Source: Mesoflavibacter sp.
GTDB taxonomy: Bacteria; Pseudomonadota; Alphaproteobacteria; UBA8366; Aestuariispiraceae
Assembly (NCBI GenBank): GCA_017792345.1
Contig: CP051228.1
Location: forward strand, 124,001-188,000
Direction of reading: 5' to 3'
DNA length: 64,000 bases
Under the pieces are notes generated by a model that worked only from the letters and a program-made list of their open reading frames with translations, was not told where the DNA came from and did not search any database. Shown one piece after another: positions 62,612-64,000 of the stretch. Position 1 is the first letter of the stretch, and every line of letters begins with the position of its first letter. Both the position numbers and the translations under genes were made by a program.

Positions 62612-64000
62612 ATGCTGACGGGGCTCACGATCCGGGACATCGTACTGATCGACAGACTGCGCCTCTCCTTTTCCGGCGGGCTCGCCGTATTGACCGGCGA
62701 AACCGGCGCCGGAAAATCCATCCTTCTCGATTCCCTGGGGCTCGCGCTGGGACGGCGGTCAGAGGCCAAACTGGTCCGACCGGGCGCCGACAAGGCGTCG
62801 ATCACCGCCGAATTCGAACTGCCCGAAGACCATGCGGTCCATGCGATCCTGGATGAGAACGACCTGCCCCGCGAGGACCATCTGATCCTGCGTCGAACAG
62901 TGTCCGCGGACGGGCGCAGCAAGGCCTTCGTCAATGATCAACCCGTCGGCATTGCCCTCCTGAAGCAGATCGGCGAGCGACTGGTCGAGGTCCAAGGCCA
63001 GTTCGATCAGCACGGTCTGCTGGACGCCGCCACGCATATCGATTTGCTGGATGCCTTCGGCGGCCTGGATGCCGAACGCGGACAGGTCGAGCGCCTTTTC
63101 GGCGGCTGGCAGGCGGCGCGGCGCGAGTTTGACAAGGCCGCAGCCAAGGCCGAAGCCGCTCGCAAGGAAGAAGATTACCTGCGCTTCGCGGCGGAGGAAC
63201 TGGACAAGCTCTCCCCGCAGCCCGGCGAGGAGGAAGACCTGGCCGAACGCCGGACCTTGCTTCAGAACGCCGAACGTTTGACCGAATCCATAACGGCGGC
63301 GGTCGACTTTCTGTCCGGCAATGGCGGCGCGGATGACGGCCTGCGCCAGGCGCAACGGGCCCTGGACCGTGTCGCGGACAAGATGGGCGAACGCCTGAAC
63401 GAAGTCGTTGCGGGTCTGGATCGCGCGGCGGTGGAAATCGAGGAGGCGATTGGTCAGCTGAACCGGATCGGTTCGGACCTGAACGCCGATTCCGGGGCGC
63501 TGGAGGACATCGAAGAACGGTTGTTTGCGCTGCGCGACATTGCCCGGAAACATGGCACCGGCGTCGACGATCTGCCGCGCCTGCGTGAGGATATCGCCGA
63601 ACGCCTGACCTTCATCGACGCCGGTGAGGAGCGCCTGGCCGCCCTGACCGCCCAGGCCGAAGCCGCCCGCAAGGAATACGAACGCGCGGCGGAAACGCTG
63701 AGCGCCAAACGCCGGTCGGCCGCGGAACGGCTGGATGCGGCGGTCAATGCGGAACTGCCGCCGTTGAAACTGGAACGGGCCCGGTTCGCCACGGAGATTC
63801 ATCCTTTGGAACCCTCGAGATGGGGACCGAACGGCCGGGACCGGGTCGGTTTCGCCGTGACGACCAACCCGGGGATGCCCGGCGGTCCGCTGGACAAGAT
63901 TGCGTCCGGCGGGGAATTGAGCCGCTTTCTGCTGGCCATCAAGGTCGCGCTGGCCGAAGTCGGGACCGTCCCGACCCTGGTCTTCGACGAGGTCGATGCC
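62612..64000 (+). CDS. recN: DNA repair protein RecN (partial, N-terminal 463 residues)
   Basis: Open to the window end without a stop. ATG at 62612, 19 bases after bamD. SMC-like ATPase: MLTGLTIRDIVLIDRLRL, Walker A LTGETGAGKSILLDSLGLAL, QGQFDQHGLLD, a long coiled coil (about residues 150-390), then the ABC signature ASGGELSRFLLAIK and the start of Walker B (LVFDEVDA) at the very edge. Acts in double-strand break repair; missing part is roughly the last 90 residues. Confidence 0.96.
   Translation, partial: MLTGLTIRDIVLIDRLRLSFSGGLAVLTGETGAGKSILLDSLGLALGRRSEAKLVRPGADKASITAEFELPEDHAVHAILDENDLPREDHLILRRTVSADGRSKAFVNDQPVGIALLKQIGERLVEVQGQFDQHGLLDAATHIDLLDAFGGLDAERGQVERLFGGWQAARREFDKAAAKAEAARKEEDYLRFAAEELDKLSPQPGEEEDLAERRTLLQNAERLTESITAAVDFLSGNGGADDGLRQAQRALDRVADKMGERLNEVVAGLDRAAVEIEEAIGQLNRIGSDLNADSGALEDIEERLFALRDIARKHGTGVDDLPRLREDIAERLTFIDAGEERLAALTAQAEAARKEYERAAETLSAKRRSAAERLDAAVNAELPPLKLERARFATEIHPLEPSRWGPNGRDRVGFAVTTNPGMPGGPLDKIASGGELSRFLLAIKVALAEVGTVPTLVFDEVDA

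Noticed and set aside
1-64000. CRISPR array, insertion sequence, integrase or prophage
   Set aside because: No regularly spaced repeats, transposase or phage genes were seen on either strand.

Overview
This window is a GC-rich chromosomal segment from an alphaproteobacterium. The Rhodospirillales-like placement is an inference. It rests on the alphaproteobacterial-type dcw cluster, a long-linker FtsZ ending in a conserved tail, a vitamin B12-dependent ribonucleotide reductase (NrdJ), an NDUFA12-type complex I subunit, DUF2155 and PAS_5 family proteins, and clustered GANTC (CcrM) sites. I saw no insertion sequence, prophage, CRISPR array or rRNA gene.

Left part (1-16 kb), catabolic and regulatory. 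The window opens with the 5' part of an AmiC-like amide sensor. A tight minus-strand operon follows, in transcription order dctP-dctQ-dctM (TRAP transporter), iorA-iorB (2-oxoacid/indolepyruvate:ferredoxin oxidoreductase) and marR. It reads as uptake plus oxidation of an (aryl)-2-oxoacid, with a perfect 9-bp inverted repeat in its promoter region. Next come a gamma-butyrobetaine hydroxylase-like dioxygenase, a CntA/GbcA-like Rieske oxygenase, a CntB/GbcB-like reductase and an ornithine cyclodeaminase/mu-crystallin protein. Three LysR regulators and a tRNA-Ser(GCU) are interspersed. The set looks like quaternary-amine (carnitine or betaine) catabolism, with two good LysR-type operators.

Middle (16-41 kb), mixed housekeeping and accessory genes. 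These include an OmpA-like lipid-envelope protein, a TPR-CHAT lipoprotein (caspase-like), a flavodoxin-like protein, a PAS_5 protein, the ndufA12-mce-mlaD-methyltransferase-DUF2155 operon, nrdJ behind two NrdR-like boxes, and an unusual membrane-anchored HExxH protein. Further on are GFA and HAD enzymes, a divergent lrp/ald pair, divergent glutamine-synthetase-like genes with a PuuB-like oxidase (putrescine/polyamine type), and PilZ and TerB proteins. A clear cobalamin riboswitch then precedes an unrecognised 105-aa protein. YciB, a NUDIX hydrolase and two TPR proteins complete this part.

Right part (41.5-64 kb), the division and cell-wall cluster. The order is mraZ-rsmH-ftsL-ftsI-murE-murF-mraY-murD-ftsW-murG-murC-murB-ddl-ftsQ-ftsA-ftsZ, mostly with 4-bp or shorter overlaps, followed by lpxC, bamD and the start of recN. 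The mraZ promoter region carries three TGGG repeats at 10-bp spacing (MraZ boxes). The ftsA-ftsZ gap carries three GANTC sites.

The best candidate for something undescribed is the small unknown protein under B12-riboswitch control. The TPR-CHAT lipoprotein, the odd HExxH protein and the TRAP/ferredoxin-oxidoreductase operon come next.
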